Source: an uncultured Armatimonadota bacterium (GTDB taxonomy: Bacteria > Armatimonadota > Armatimonadia > Armatimonadales > Armatimonadaceae). Taken from it: a DNA stretch of 19,586 nt. Made by a program: the position numbers and the translations under genes. The stretch spans positions 1 through 19,586 of the forward strand of contig CAIRTT010000228.1 in assembly GCA_903881535.1 (NCBI GenBank). The letters run 5' to 3'. The notes below the pieces were generated by a model. The model did not search any database and was not told the DNA's origin. It worked only from the letters and a program-made list of their open reading frames with translations. How positions within the stretch are numbered: the stretch's first letter is position 1; every line of letters starts with the position of its first letter. Shown one piece after another: positions 5,508 through 13,378 of this stretch.

Positions 5508-6815
5508 ATGAATAAATCTATCTTCACGGTTGTCGCATGTAGCTTGGTGTACACGGCAAGCGCGACCAAATTTCCGTTGGATACTCTGACAGGAAAGTTA
5601 GCACTTGGTGACTGGACAACAGACAAGCCTGGTGTTACCCGGCATATCACTCCTGCTGATTTGCCAAAGCCAAACGAAACACCAAGCGTTGATAACGGTC
5701 CAGGCTGGGTGACAAGACCCACTGGAGCGCTTCCTGTCGTTCCCAGCGGCTTTGCAGTAACACAATTTGCAAGTAACCTTGCTCAGCCTCGGGTGATCGT
5801 TACGGCTCCAAATGGTGACCTCTTTGTAACTGAAAGCTATACCGGAAAAGTAGTCGTTCTAAGGGATAGCAACAAGGATGGTCTTCTGGATGTACGTTCT
5901 ACATATGTTTCTGGTCTGACGCGCCCGTTTGGCCTTCAATTCTACCCAAACGGTAAGAAACCAAGGTTTCTCCTCATTGCCAATACTGACTCTGTCGTCC
6001 GCATCCCATATGTAAATGGAGACCTCGTGGCAACGGATGCACCAACCACTTTCATCGATAATATTCCTGGCGGTGGACAGCTACGTGGCGGGGGACACTG
6101 GACCCGTGATTTAGCACTGAGTAAAGATAGTAAGACCCTGTATGTCTCGGTAGGTTCCATCTCAAATGTTGATGATCCTGACGTAAATAAGAACGAAGCA
6201 AGACGTGCTGCCATTTTGGAATATGATGCAGTTTCCGGTGTCGAGAGAGGCACTTACGCATCTGGCATCCGGAATCCCGTTGGTCTGGCAATACATCCAA
6301 AAACCGATGAGGTCTGGACCGCAGTCAATGAAAGAGATGGTCTAGGAGACCACTTGGTCCCTGATTATGTGACTCACGTTGAGCGAGGCGGATTCTACGG
6401 ATGGCCCTACTATTACATCGGCGCTAATCAGGATCCACGGCACGCAGGCAAGAAACCTGATCTAGCGACAAAGGTAATCATCCCAGATGTTCTTTTCCAA
6501 AGTCACTCGGCTGCACTGGACCTTTGCTATGTGAACCAAGGTTTACCTGAGACTTATAGAGACTCGTTCTATGTTGCACTCCATGGCTCCTGGAACCGCT
6601 CGATACGCACAGGCTATAAAGTCGTACGGGTACCACTAAACAATGGCAAAGCCAAAGGTACATATGAGGACTTCATGACAGGATTCGTTGTTGATAACAA
6701 GGGAGTCTGGGGGAGACCAGTGGGAGTTACATTAGGAAACGATGACGCTCTCTACGTAACCGATGATTTCTCTGGTTCAGTCTGGAGAGTCAGCGAATCC
6801 AAAGCTAGCGACTAG
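5508..6815 (+). CDS. Secreted PQQ-type sugar dehydrogenase, L-sorbosone dehydrogenase family
   Basis: 435 residues from the ATG at 5508. A TTG six codons earlier (5490) is possible but would weaken the signal peptide. The N-terminus MNKSIFTVVACSLVYTASA is a signal peptide, so the enzyme acts outside the cytoplasm. The rest is a six-bladed beta-propeller of the sorbosone/glucose dehydrogenase family. Landmarks are GGHWTRDLAL with H197 in the position of the family's catalytic histidine, LYVSVGS, GIRNPVGLAIHP, VNERDGLGDHLVPDY, GGFYGWPYYY and the closing ALYVTDDFSGSVWRV. Substrate is unknown; oxidation of an aldose or sugar aldehyde with pyrroloquinoline quinone is the family precedent. No PQQ synthesis genes are in the window. 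No Shine-Dalgarno is evident. Its TAG overlaps the stop of the opposing gene. Confidence 0.85.
   Translation: MNKSIFTVVACSLVYTASATKFPLDTLTGKLALGDWTTDKPGVTRHITPADLPKPNETPSVDNGPGWVTRPTGALPVVPSGFAVTQFASNLAQPRVIVTAPNGDLFVTESYTGKVVVLRDSNKDGLLDVRSTYVSGLTRPFGLQFYPNGKKPRFLLIANTDSVVRIPYVNGDLVATDAPTTFIDNIPGGGQLRGGGHWTRDLALSKDSKTLYVSVGSISNVDDPDVNKNEARRAAILEYDAVSGVERGTYASGIRNPVGLAIHPKTDEVWTAVNERDGLGDHLVPDYVTHVERGGFYGWPYYYIGANQDPRHAGKKPDLATKVIIPDVLFQSHSAALDLCYVNQGLPETYRDSFYVALHGSWNRSIRTGYKVVRVPLNNGKAKGTYEDFMTGFVVDNKGVWGRPVGVTLGNDDALYVTDDFSGSVWRVSESKASD
6812..6815. other. CTAG palindrome serving as stop codon on both strands
   Basis: TAG at 6813-6815 ends the plus-strand dehydrogenase gene, and the complement TAG at 6814-6812 ends the acyl-CoA-dehydrogenase-like gene. 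The two convergent genes therefore share four bases. There is no room for a dedicated terminator between them; only a weak 5-bp hairpin followed by TTTT (6841-6857) is seen, within the opposing gene. Confidence 0.9.
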
Positions 6816-7873
6816 CCAGTTACCTGACTGAGGGCACTTGAGATGGCTGCATCTTTTAGCATTTTTGTTTGTTGGAAAACTCTAAAAAATGCAGCCTCCT
6901 GCCTTCTCCGAATCACCAACATCCCGGCACTGTTTGACTGTCCGCCAGATGACAATGACCATACATGGACAACAGTTTCTAGGAGTACGTGCAGGTCTTG
7001 TCGCATTCGGACACGGTCAGTGACCGTTGATGCTCCAATATCTGCCAGCAAGGCGTACACGTCAGTGCGCAACGTTCTAAAAGTATCGGCCAACCGTTCA
7101 AATGTCGCACGATTGTCTGGCTTTACTTCGTTGTTCCAATCGTAGAGGCACCTGGCAGTGAGTCCGAGAATGGGTGCCATAGATGTAACCAGCGTGACTT
7201 CATCCTGGTTGGTTAGGTCTGTGGAGGGTCTGACATCAAGCACATAGTCCGTTGCTACGCTTAGGTCCAACGTAACCTCACGCGTATCCGTCCGTTTTAC
7301 GGCAGCTAACGACTGCGCGCTACCAATGCAGTATCCCTCAACTGGTGTGTGCGGTAACCGGAAATAGATATGATTCCCATCCGGCAGGGTGGCTCCATAG
7401 ACAACCCATGATAACCATCCCGATCCGGTGACCCATGGAGCAAAACCACTTATAGATAGCTCAGGACCATTGAACTCGGCCTTCAGAGATACAACACCAC
7501 GACGTAAGTGGCCAAAGCCGACTCCGATAAGGCTATTTTTGTCCCAAAACAGCGCCAGTCCACCTGTTGGACTACGCTTTACAATCCCCGATGCCCCCCA
7601 GTGCTGGGTTATTACAAACCACGTATCGAGGCATCCAAATGCAATCTGCTCGGATATTGCAAACCTGACCGGTACGTTCCATACGTCATCTGACGCATTC
7701 ACAATCGTAACAAGTCCACAAGCAACCAATGCGTCTAAATGCCCCTGCGGCAGAAAATCGCTCGTTTCTACGATGCTCTCTGGTAGCAACACATCATCGA
7801 TGAATGTTTCCAGTTTACACCGTATGTCCTGCCCAGGATTTATCATCCAAGGCAGGACATCACATCTATACAT
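6812..7873 (-). CDS. Divergent acyl-CoA-dehydrogenase-like protein
   Basis: 353 residues if started at the ATG at 7873, which overlaps the RNase J stop (ATGTATAG) and suggests translational coupling. A GTG at 7906 and an ATG at 7846 are alternatives; the recognisable part begins after the latter. Overall pattern is that of the acyl-CoA dehydrogenase fold. It has a helical N-terminus with FIDDVLLPE and GHLDALVACGLV, then FAISEQIAFGCLDTWFVITQHWG, a central strand region with SISGFAPWVTGSGWLSWVVYG (like the G-x-x-x-W-x-T-G flavin loop of the family), and a helical C-terminal third. Conservation is low and the catalytic base could not be located, so enzymatic activity and substrate are unknown. 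No membrane segment or signal is seen. It is the last gene of the mreBCD-rnj cluster. Confidence 0.6.
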   Translation of the reverse strand: MYRCDVLPWMINPGQDIRCKLETFIDDVLLPESIVETSDFLPQGHLDALVACGLVTIVNASDDVWNVPVRFAISEQIAFGCLDTWFVITQHWGASGIVKRSPTGGLALFWDKNSLIGVGFGHLRRGVVSLKAEFNGPELSISGFAPWVTGSGWLSWVVYGATLPDGNHIYFRLPHTPVEGYCIGSAQSLAAVKRTDTREVTLDLSVATDYVLDVRPSTDLTNQDEVTLVTSMAPILGLTARCLYDWNNEVKPDNRATFERLADTFRTLRTDVYALLADIGASTVTDRVRMRQDLHVLLETVVHVWSLSSGGQSNSAGMLVIRRRQEAAFFRVFQQTKMLKDAAISSALSQVTG

Positions 7874-9548
7874 AGATGATCGTAGATAACACATTTGTGC
7901 GTACACCCGTACGCTTTTCGATCAGTTTGCGAACTTGAATACGAATCGCGTTTGGCAGGCTGCTTTGACCGGAATCACTGCCATTTTCTGCCATTCGAAT
8001 GTCATCTGGGTCAGATTCCTTGAAGATTGCAGCGACGGTGTCAATAATGTCAAGGACCAGATCTGTTTCGTCTTCCATAAACGCAACACCTCTGGAGATA
8101 ACTTCAGGGCCACCGATAAGCTCTGTTGTTTCCCGTTCAACGACCATCGACAACACTACGAATCCACCCTCTGCGAGGAACTGACGATCCTTAATGACAA
8201 CTTCGTGGACTGGGTACATACCACGTTGGCCAAGCATCACCGCACCACAGGCAACTCGGTCGACGATGCGACCACGGACTTCCGTGAGCTCAAGAACATC
8301 CCCGATGGACAGCTCAAAGACATCATCACGTAACCATCCCATTTCGATAGCATTGCGTGCATAAAGAGCTAACATTCGCTTTTCACCGTGAACAGGAATG
8401 ACATACTGTGGATTCACGAGGTTGAGAACCAATCTGAGTTCTTCCGCGTAGCCATGTCCACTAACGTGTACTGGCATCATCCCTTCATAAATAACCTTTG
8501 CACCGAGTGCGACCAGTTTGTTAACAATGGTCCAGACAGCGGTTTCGTTTCCAGGAATAGGAGTTGCACTCAGAACGATTGTGTCGCCTTTACGAACCGT
8601 GACAAAACGGTGTTCGCCATTTGCCATTTTGGACAAACCCGCGAGCGGTTCTCCCTGCGACCCTGTGGTAAGAATCGTAAGGTTTTTATCGGTAATCGTA
8701 TCGATGTCTTCGGCTCTAACACGAATGTCATCCGGTAAGTTGATGTAGCCAAGATCGACACATATGTCGATGTTTTGGACCATCGAACGACCCATTGCTG
8801 CTACTTTTCGGCTGTAGCGACGGGATGCATCGATCGCCATTTGCATTCTATGGATCTGACTTCCAAAAGATGCAATGATTACGCGTCCAGTGGCTTCAGC
8901 AATAATTCTCTGGAATGAATCAGCAACAATTCTCTCACTCGGAACAAAGCCTGGGCGTTCGACATTTGTCGTGTCGCTAACAATAGCAAGAACACCATCT
9001 TCGCAGAGATGGCAAAGCTTTGGAAGATCGAACGTCTGTCCATCGACTGGCGTTTGATCCAGCTTAAAGTCACCCGTGTGTACAATCGTTCCAGCAGTTG
9101 TCTTTATGACGAGCGCAAAGGAATCCGGGATGGAGTGAGCAACGCGTACAGGGTGGATTTCGAAACCACCAATTTTGACGACATCATTTGGGCCAAACGC
9201 CGTGATTGTCGTGCTATCTAGAACCCGGCGCTCTTGCAAGCGGCCTTTGATCATTGCCGCCGCCAGTGGCGGAGCAAAGATCGGGATATTTCCCAAAAGT
9301 GCAATAACGTGTCCAAGCGCACCAATGTGGTCTTCATGACCGTGCGTTATGACAATTCCTTGGATACGATCACGGTTTTCTACCAGATAGCGGATGTCTG
9401 GCACAATGATGTCAACCCCAAACTGCTTTTCATCCGGGAACATTAATCCTGCATCAACGACAAGAAGCTCGTTGTCCACCTCGTAGACATACATGTTCTT
9501 ACCGATTTCGCCAACACCGCCAAGTGGGATGAACCTAAGATTTGACAT
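7866..9548 (-). CDS. rnj: Ribonuclease J
   Basis: 560 residues, the usual RNase J length. It is a cytosolic metallo-beta-lactamase/beta-CASP nuclease with 5'-3' exonuclease and endonuclease activity in mRNA decay and rRNA maturation. Motifs are PLGGVGEIGKN (8-18), the zinc-binding HGHEDHIGA (69-77), HTGDFK, SDTTNVERPG, the beta-CASP segment TTGSQGEP, VHVSGHG and PVHGE. A C-terminal domain (about 450-560) follows. The start has GGAGA a few bases upstream, and the gene lies 15 bases after mreD. The position directly behind mreBCD is unusual, as peptidoglycan synthesis genes often follow there. Confidence 0.96.
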   Translation of the reverse strand: MSNLRFIPLGGVGEIGKNMYVYEVDNELLVVDAGLMFPDEKQFGVDIIVPDIRYLVENRDRIQGIVITHGHEDHIGALGHVIALLGNIPIFAPPLAAAMIKGRLQERRVLDSTTITAFGPNDVVKIGGFEIHPVRVAHSIPDSFALVIKTTAGTIVHTGDFKLDQTPVDGQTFDLPKLCHLCEDGVLAIVSDTTNVERPGFVPSERIVADSFQRIIAEATGRVIIASFGSQIHRMQMAIDASRRYSRKVAAMGRSMVQNIDICVDLGYINLPDDIRVRAEDIDTITDKNLTILTTGSQGEPLAGLSKMANGEHRFVTVRKGDTIVLSATPIPGNETAVWTIVNKLVALGAKVIYEGMMPVHVSGHGYAEELRLVLNLVNPQYVIPVHGEKRMLALYARNAIEMGWLRDDVFELSIGDVLELTEVRGRIVDRVACGAVMLGQRGMYPVHEVVIKDRQFLAEGGFVVLSMVVERETTELIGGPEVISRGVAFMEDETDLVLDIIDTVAAIFKESDPDDIRMAENGSDSGQSSLPNAIRIQVRKLIEKRTGVRTNVLSTIIYV

Positions 9549-9563
9549 TAATTCTCCAAAAGC

Positions 9564-10043
9564 CTAAAACCCGTGAATGTGCTGCTTACGATAGTAGAGC
9601 TCCAAAGGGATAGCACATAGCAGGGTAATACCTGCATTAAACACCACTGCAACCACGATATCCGTCATGGTAATCGTTGACACATACTTTGGATGTGCAA
9701 TGATTGCCGCGAGGATATCTACCAAGTAACACGATGTGACTGTCACCACAGCAAGAAGCCATCCGCGATTTATCAGAGTCATTCCTGCTTTTACAGACAA
9801 GTATGTCGCGATGATACTACGAAACAACGTAATCGGAATACTCTCTGTCCCAATTGCAATACGAGTTACGACGAGGGCCGACATGAGTACAAGTACATTT
9901 ATCCGCTGATAAGTGGACAGCAAAGCCAAAACGACCATCGGCATACTTATGAGAGCCGCATTCGTCGAGCTACCACAGACAGCTGATTGGAGTCCCGCTG
10001 AAAGAATAATCAGGGTGATGGCTAGGGCATCCTGCCATCTCAT
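9564..10043 (-). CDS. mreD: MreD-like rod-shape membrane protein
   Basis: 159 residues, almost entirely hydrophobic, with about five to six predicted membrane segments (roughly 8-24, 31-47, 49-66, 76-115 as two passes, 129-152) and a short basic end. Sequence resemblance to MreD is weak, as is usual for this family. The call rests on topology, size and position: its ATG overlaps the mreC stop (ATGA, 10043-10040) in a mreB-mreC-mreD order. MreD is a structural partner of the elongasome in the inner membrane. Confidence 0.82.
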   Translation of the reverse strand: MRWQDALAITLIILSAGLQSAVCGSSTNAALISMPMVVLALLSTYQRINVLVLMSALVVTRIAIGTESIPITLFRSIIATYLSVKAGMTLINRGWLLAVVTVTSCYLVDILAAIIAHPKYVSTITMTDIVVAVVFNAGITLLCAIPLELYYRKQHIHGF

Positions 10044-10924
10044 CGCTTGTCCTCGGCACTGTCAGTCCCAAGTAATGGAGGAAGAGCGATTACTGTTCGT
10101 ATGGTGACAGGGTTTTCCGCATTTGGAGCGACGACCGCGACTCTCTCAGTTCCGCCAGCAGCAAGTGATGTAGAGCGAATCGTCCCAACGGGTATGTCAC
10201 TTCGGAATACGCCACCCTCGCCACTAGTGACAACTTGATCACCGGGAGCGAGCATTAACTCAGGTCGAACATAATGCAATAGTGGTTCTTTGTTAGCCCC
10301 TCGGCCATCAAGAATACCGGTACCAACAAACGTTCCGCTACGCAAAACCTTGACTCCAACGTGAGAATCGCGATCCTGAATAAGCCGCACCTTTGCAAAA
10401 AACGGACCGGTGATCACGACCTTCCCGATCAGCCCCTGAGTTGTACGTATCGTGCTATTTCGAACTATTTTCTGGTTGCTGTTGTCGATCGAAATCGAAG
10501 CACTTTCAAGAGATGGATACCAAAATTTGACATCCGCAATGATTGCAGTGTCCTTCTTTAGATTCGGCAGCTCAAGAATGTTACGGTAGTTTATGTAATC
10601 TGTCTCTACCTGACTTAGACGTTCAATCTGGAGTTTCAGCTGTCCATTCTCAGTTTGTAAGCGATCACGTTCGACAAGAAGTTGCGACCCTGATGTCAGC
10701 GAACGTTTCATACGATCACCCCAATCCAGTAGGTCTCGCCCCCCTGTAGAAACAACACTTGCTAAACCTGCAACAGTATCCAGAATGGCATTGGACTTTC
10801 CAGATCGGCGTGCTTGTACGGTTGCCATCAGGAATATCAGACCAAATACAAAGACGACCAACACCAAGGCAGGCATGCGCTTTGGTGCGATTGGTGCAGG
10901 TCCTGACTTGGCTGGCCGTATCAC
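10040..10924 (-). CDS. mreC: Rod shape-determining protein MreC
   Basis: 294 residues. The layout is a short basic cytoplasmic N-terminus, one membrane segment (about 17-35), a coiled coil (about 78-107, with VERDRLQTENGQLKLQIERL) and a periplasmic beta-domain. The beta-domain carries GLIGKV, IQDRDSHVGVKV and TSGEGGVFRSDIPVG, which are typical of MreC. It links MreB filaments to the wall-synthesis machinery. The start codon is GTG (10922-10924 on the complement), preceded by AGGGGA at a normal distance, and that ribosome binding site overlaps the mreB stop. The gap to mreB is 8 bases, and mreD overlaps by 4 bases. Confidence 0.94.
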   Translation of the reverse strand: MIRPAKSGPAPIAPKRMPALVLVVFVFGLIFLMATVQARRSGKSNAILDTVAGLASVVSTGGRDLLDWGDRMKRSLTSGSQLLVERDRLQTENGQLKLQIERLSQVETDYINYRNILELPNLKKDTAIIADVKFWYPSLESASISIDNSNQKIVRNSTIRTTQGLIGKVVITGPFFAKVRLIQDRDSHVGVKVLRSGTFVGTGILDGRGANKEPLLHYVRPELMLAPGDQVVTSGEGGVFRSDIPVGTIRSTSLAAGGTERVAVVAPNAENPVTIRTVIALPPLLGTDSAEDKR

Positions 10925-10932
10925 AGATTCCC

Positions 10933-11979
10933 CTAACTGTTTGCGTGAATCAGTGCGTGGCGAAGTGCAGGGACCCGTTCAACTTCATCCAAAATCATTC
11001 CGCAACCCATCGCAACACACGTGAGAGGATCTTCGGCAATAAAAACAGGCATTTCCGTAGCTCGGTGAATGAGTTCATCAAGTCCTCGTAGTAGAGCGCC
11101 TCCACCTGCCAGGCATATACCTGAATCCATAATGTCTGCTGCGAGCTCTGGGGGAGTCCGTTCAAGGGCTTGCTTGACAGCCTCAACAATCTGAGCAATC
11201 GGTTCTGAAATTGCCTCACGAACCTCAACACTTGAGAGCGTCGTCTGTCTAGGAAGCCCACTGATAAGATCACGCCCGCGGATCTGCATCGAAACTTCTT
11301 CCTGCAAAGGATAAGCCGACCCTATGGTCAATTTGATCTCTTCTGCAGTCCGGTCTCCAATAAGCATTCCGTGATACCGACGAACAAAACTAACGATTGC
11401 TTCATCGATTTTCTCGCCTGCAACACGTACGCTTTGGCTTGTCACGATTCCGGCAAGGCTAATCACTGCGACTTCTGTGGTGCCACCACCGATATCCACA
11501 ACCATACACCCATACGGGTCTTCGACACGAAGACCGGCTCCAATCGCTGCAGCCATTGGTTCTTCAACAACAAATGCATCTCTTGCACCGGCCTTGCGGG
11601 TCGCATCCAAAACAGCTCTGCGTTCGACTTCCGTAACACCGCTGGGAATTCCCACGACTACTTGCGGCGCTGTCCACCACTGACGACGCGTTGATCGGTC
11701 GATAAAATATCGGAGCATCGCCTCAGTTTGCTCAAAATCCGCGATAACGCCATCTTTGAGTGGGCGAACCGCTCTAATGTGTCCTGGCGTACGCCCAAGC
11801 ATCTGCTTCGCACTGGAACCGACGCTTAATATCTGTCCGGTCTTTGAGTCAACGGCTACAACCGACGGTTCACGTACAAGAATGCCCTTACCATGGACGT
11901 GTACCAAAGTATTAGCAGTGCCCAGATCGATACCTAGATTTCTTGTGAATCGACCAAAAATGTCCTGTACGCGTCGCAT
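10933..11979 (-). CDS. mreB: Rod shape-determining protein MreB
   Basis: 348 residues from the ATG at 11979. An in-frame GTG at 11991 would add four residues and cannot be ruled out. This bacterial actin has nucleotide-binding motifs NLGIDLGTANTLV near the N-terminus, VVDIGGGTTEVAV in the middle and LAGGGALLRGLDE near the C-terminus. Other typical blocks are REPSVVA, GRTPGHIRAVRPLKDGVIADF and VEEPMAAAIGAGL. It polymerises under the membrane and directs lateral wall growth, so the cell is probably rod-shaped. It is the first gene of the mreBCD-rnj cluster and diverges from a TPR-protein gene across about 100 bases. Confidence 0.96.
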   Translation of the reverse strand: MRRVQDIFGRFTRNLGIDLGTANTLVHVHGKGILVREPSVVAVDSKTGQILSVGSSAKQMLGRTPGHIRAVRPLKDGVIADFEQTEAMLRYFIDRSTRRQWWTAPQVVVGIPSGVTEVERRAVLDATRKAGARDAFVVEEPMAAAIGAGLRVEDPYGCMVVDIGGGTTEVAVISLAGIVTSQSVRVAGEKIDEAIVSFVRRYHGMLIGDRTAEEIKLTIGSAYPLQEEVSMQIRGRDLISGLPRQTTLSSVEVREAISEPIAQIVEAVKQALERTPPELAADIMDSGICLAGGGALLRGLDELIHRATEMPVFIAEDPLTCVAMGCGMILDEVERVPALRHALIHANS

Positions 11980-12040
11980 TAAGTAAATCACTTTTCCCGA
12001 GGCAAATTTCGTTGAAAACTACCAAACCTACTCGTCCGAT

Positions 12041-12046
12041 ATTATA
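12041..12046 (-). promoter_or_regulatory. Consensus -10 box for the mreB operon
   Basis: The complement reads TATAAT, a perfect -10 hexamer about 60 bases upstream of mreB in the divergent intergenic region. No good -35 stands 16-18 bases upstream; a perfect TTGACA (complement of 12072-12077) is 25 bases away, which is too far for a standard pair. The plus strand also has a TTGAAA (12012-12017) without a properly spaced -10. Confidence 0.45.
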
Positions 12047-12084
12047 ACCGCAGGAACCCATTTGCGAAGGATGTCAAAACACCA

Positions 12085-12924
12085 ATGATTCAGCCTCCTC
12101 TGACCCCAAGTCAGGTTTCTGCAGTACAAAAGTTGGTCAATCAGATTGCTTATGAGGGCATGGGACCGGTAGCAACACCTAAATTACTTCTACTTATAGA
12201 GGATTTCCCGACAGGAGACATTGTTGGATTGCTGACTCCTGCAATCGCCGAAGACATGACGTACAGGGGTATATGCAGTGTCTTGGCGGAAGCATGGGAA
12301 ACACTTGAAGATGAATCTCTAAAACGATTAGCTCGCCTAAATCTCGTGAGAGTGCACTTAGGCCGTGCCAGCCTTACTTCAGGAAGTGTTGCACGCCGCG
12401 CCATAGATAGTGCCGCTGCAACGCTCGACTCACTCCCAAACAAAGCGCAGGACTGGGAACTCATTGAAATTAAGGCAGATATTGCGGTGCAACGCGGCAA
12501 GTATTCGGATGCGATAGCTGCATACAAACGTATTCCAGTGACATCGCGCCCAAACGGTGAGATTCAGGCAAAAATCGGATCAACTCTACGCTTGGATGGC
12601 CGGCTGGATGAATCCCTCGCACTCCTACAATCAGCCATAAAGCGGGAGTCTGGTAATACCGCAGAACATAACCGATCGTGGCATGAGCTTCAGCAGGAAC
12701 AAGGCTTCACGCTTGTCGCGAAAGGGGATGTAACAGCTGCTGGTACCTGCCTTACGGCAAGTGCAAAGCTCAGCAAGTCTGCTGCGTTTAGTCCGCGGAT
12801 CGATCTTGCGATCGCGTTGACCAAAAGAGGGTACCAGAGCGTCGTAAAGACATACATCGCGATGATAACGACTTGGAACAGTAACATCTCGGAGTCTTCA
12901 CTTTCGAAAGCAATACAACAGTGA
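12085..12924 (+). CDS. TPR-repeat protein of unknown function
   Basis: 279 residues, soluble, with no signal peptide or membrane segment. The central and C-terminal parts are helical pairs of TPR type: about 124-156 (with IAVQRGKYSDAIAAYKRI), about 158-190 (with GSTLRLDGRLDESLALLQSAI) and a weaker one near 203-230. The N-terminal 110 residues are also helical but not recognised. A scaffold or assembly role is the general expectation for TPR proteins. The ATG has GAAGGATG about 12 bases upstream, a rather long spacing. Its stop overlaps the GTG start of the next gene (GTGA at 12921-12924), so the two are translationally coupled. The gene diverges from mreB. Confidence 0.75.
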   Translation: MIQPPLTPSQVSAVQKLVNQIAYEGMGPVATPKLLLLIEDFPTGDIVGLLTPAIAEDMTYRGICSVLAEAWETLEDESLKRLARLNLVRVHLGRASLTSGSVARRAIDSAAATLDSLPNKAQDWELIEIKADIAVQRGKYSDAIAAYKRIPVTSRPNGEIQAKIGSTLRLDGRLDESLALLQSAIKRESGNTAEHNRSWHELQQEQGFTLVAKGDVTAAGTCLTASAKLSKSAAFSPRIDLAIALTKRGYQSVVKTYIAMITTWNSNISESSLSKAIQQ

Positions 12925-13370
12925 GCGAGGTAATCGTCATTCTGTTTTTTGTCCAGATCTTAGTGATTGTGATCGCCGCATTCGCAATGGTTCTCGTTTA
13001 CAGTCCAATAAAGCGGTTGTTCCATCCTATTGCGAATTTGACATCTGTCGGCAAAACTCTTGGCATTTCCACCATGCGGTTGATGAACCGAACACGACTG
13101 TCTTTGAGACAAATCATGTCAAACATCGCGTCCATCTCCAGTGTCATGAAGAGGAAGCGAGGAACAACAAGCTCCGGTTTTTCACTGAAGCGTGTTGTTA
13201 GTGCACTCATTGCTGGCAGGCGTGTTCTGGGAATCCTTAAGTTGTTTCGGATGTTAGGGAAGAACAGATTCTGGGGGACGTTTCGCATTCTGATGATGGC
13301 AGGCCCGATGGTCATCCCCGTTCTGGCATCGATAAAGAAAATAATGAGAAAGCCGGCATCTGCTGGGTAG
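12921..13370 (+). CDS. Very basic small membrane protein of unknown function
   Basis: 149 residues starting at GTG, which overlaps the upstream stop by four bases; no Shine-Dalgarno is visible, consistent with coupled translation. There is one clear N-terminal membrane helix (about 4-27) and a second hydrophobic stretch near 122-137. Between them is a segment rich in Arg and Lys with very few acidic residues, probably cytoplasmic and able to touch membrane lipid or nucleic acid. No family recognised. Pairing with the TPR gene suggests a membrane anchor and a soluble partner, but this is inference. The ribosome binding site of the next gene overlaps its stop codon. Confidence 0.72.
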   Translation: MSEVIVILFFVQILVIVIAAFAMVLVYSPIKRLFHPIANLTSVGKTLGISTMRLMNRTRLSLRQIMSNIASISSVMKRKRGTTSSGFSLKRVVSALIAGRRVLGILKLFRMLGKNRFWGTFRILMMAGPMVIPVLASIKKIMRKPASAG

Positions 13371-13378
13371 GAGCGAAC

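Noticed and set aside
6841..6857. AGATG/CATCT hairpin with TTTT after the dehydrogenase gene, as a plus-strand terminator
   Set aside because: Only 5 bp, and it lies inside the coding sequence of the opposing gene; could easily be chance.
12012..12048. TTGAAA and TATTAT/TATAAC as a plus-strand promoter for the TPR gene
   Set aside because: Spacing of 22-25 bases is outside the normal range; not listed as a promoter.
12072..12077. Perfect TTGACA on the minus strand as the -35 of the mreB promoter
   Set aside because: It is 25 bases from the TATAAT box, too far for a standard sigma-70 pair.
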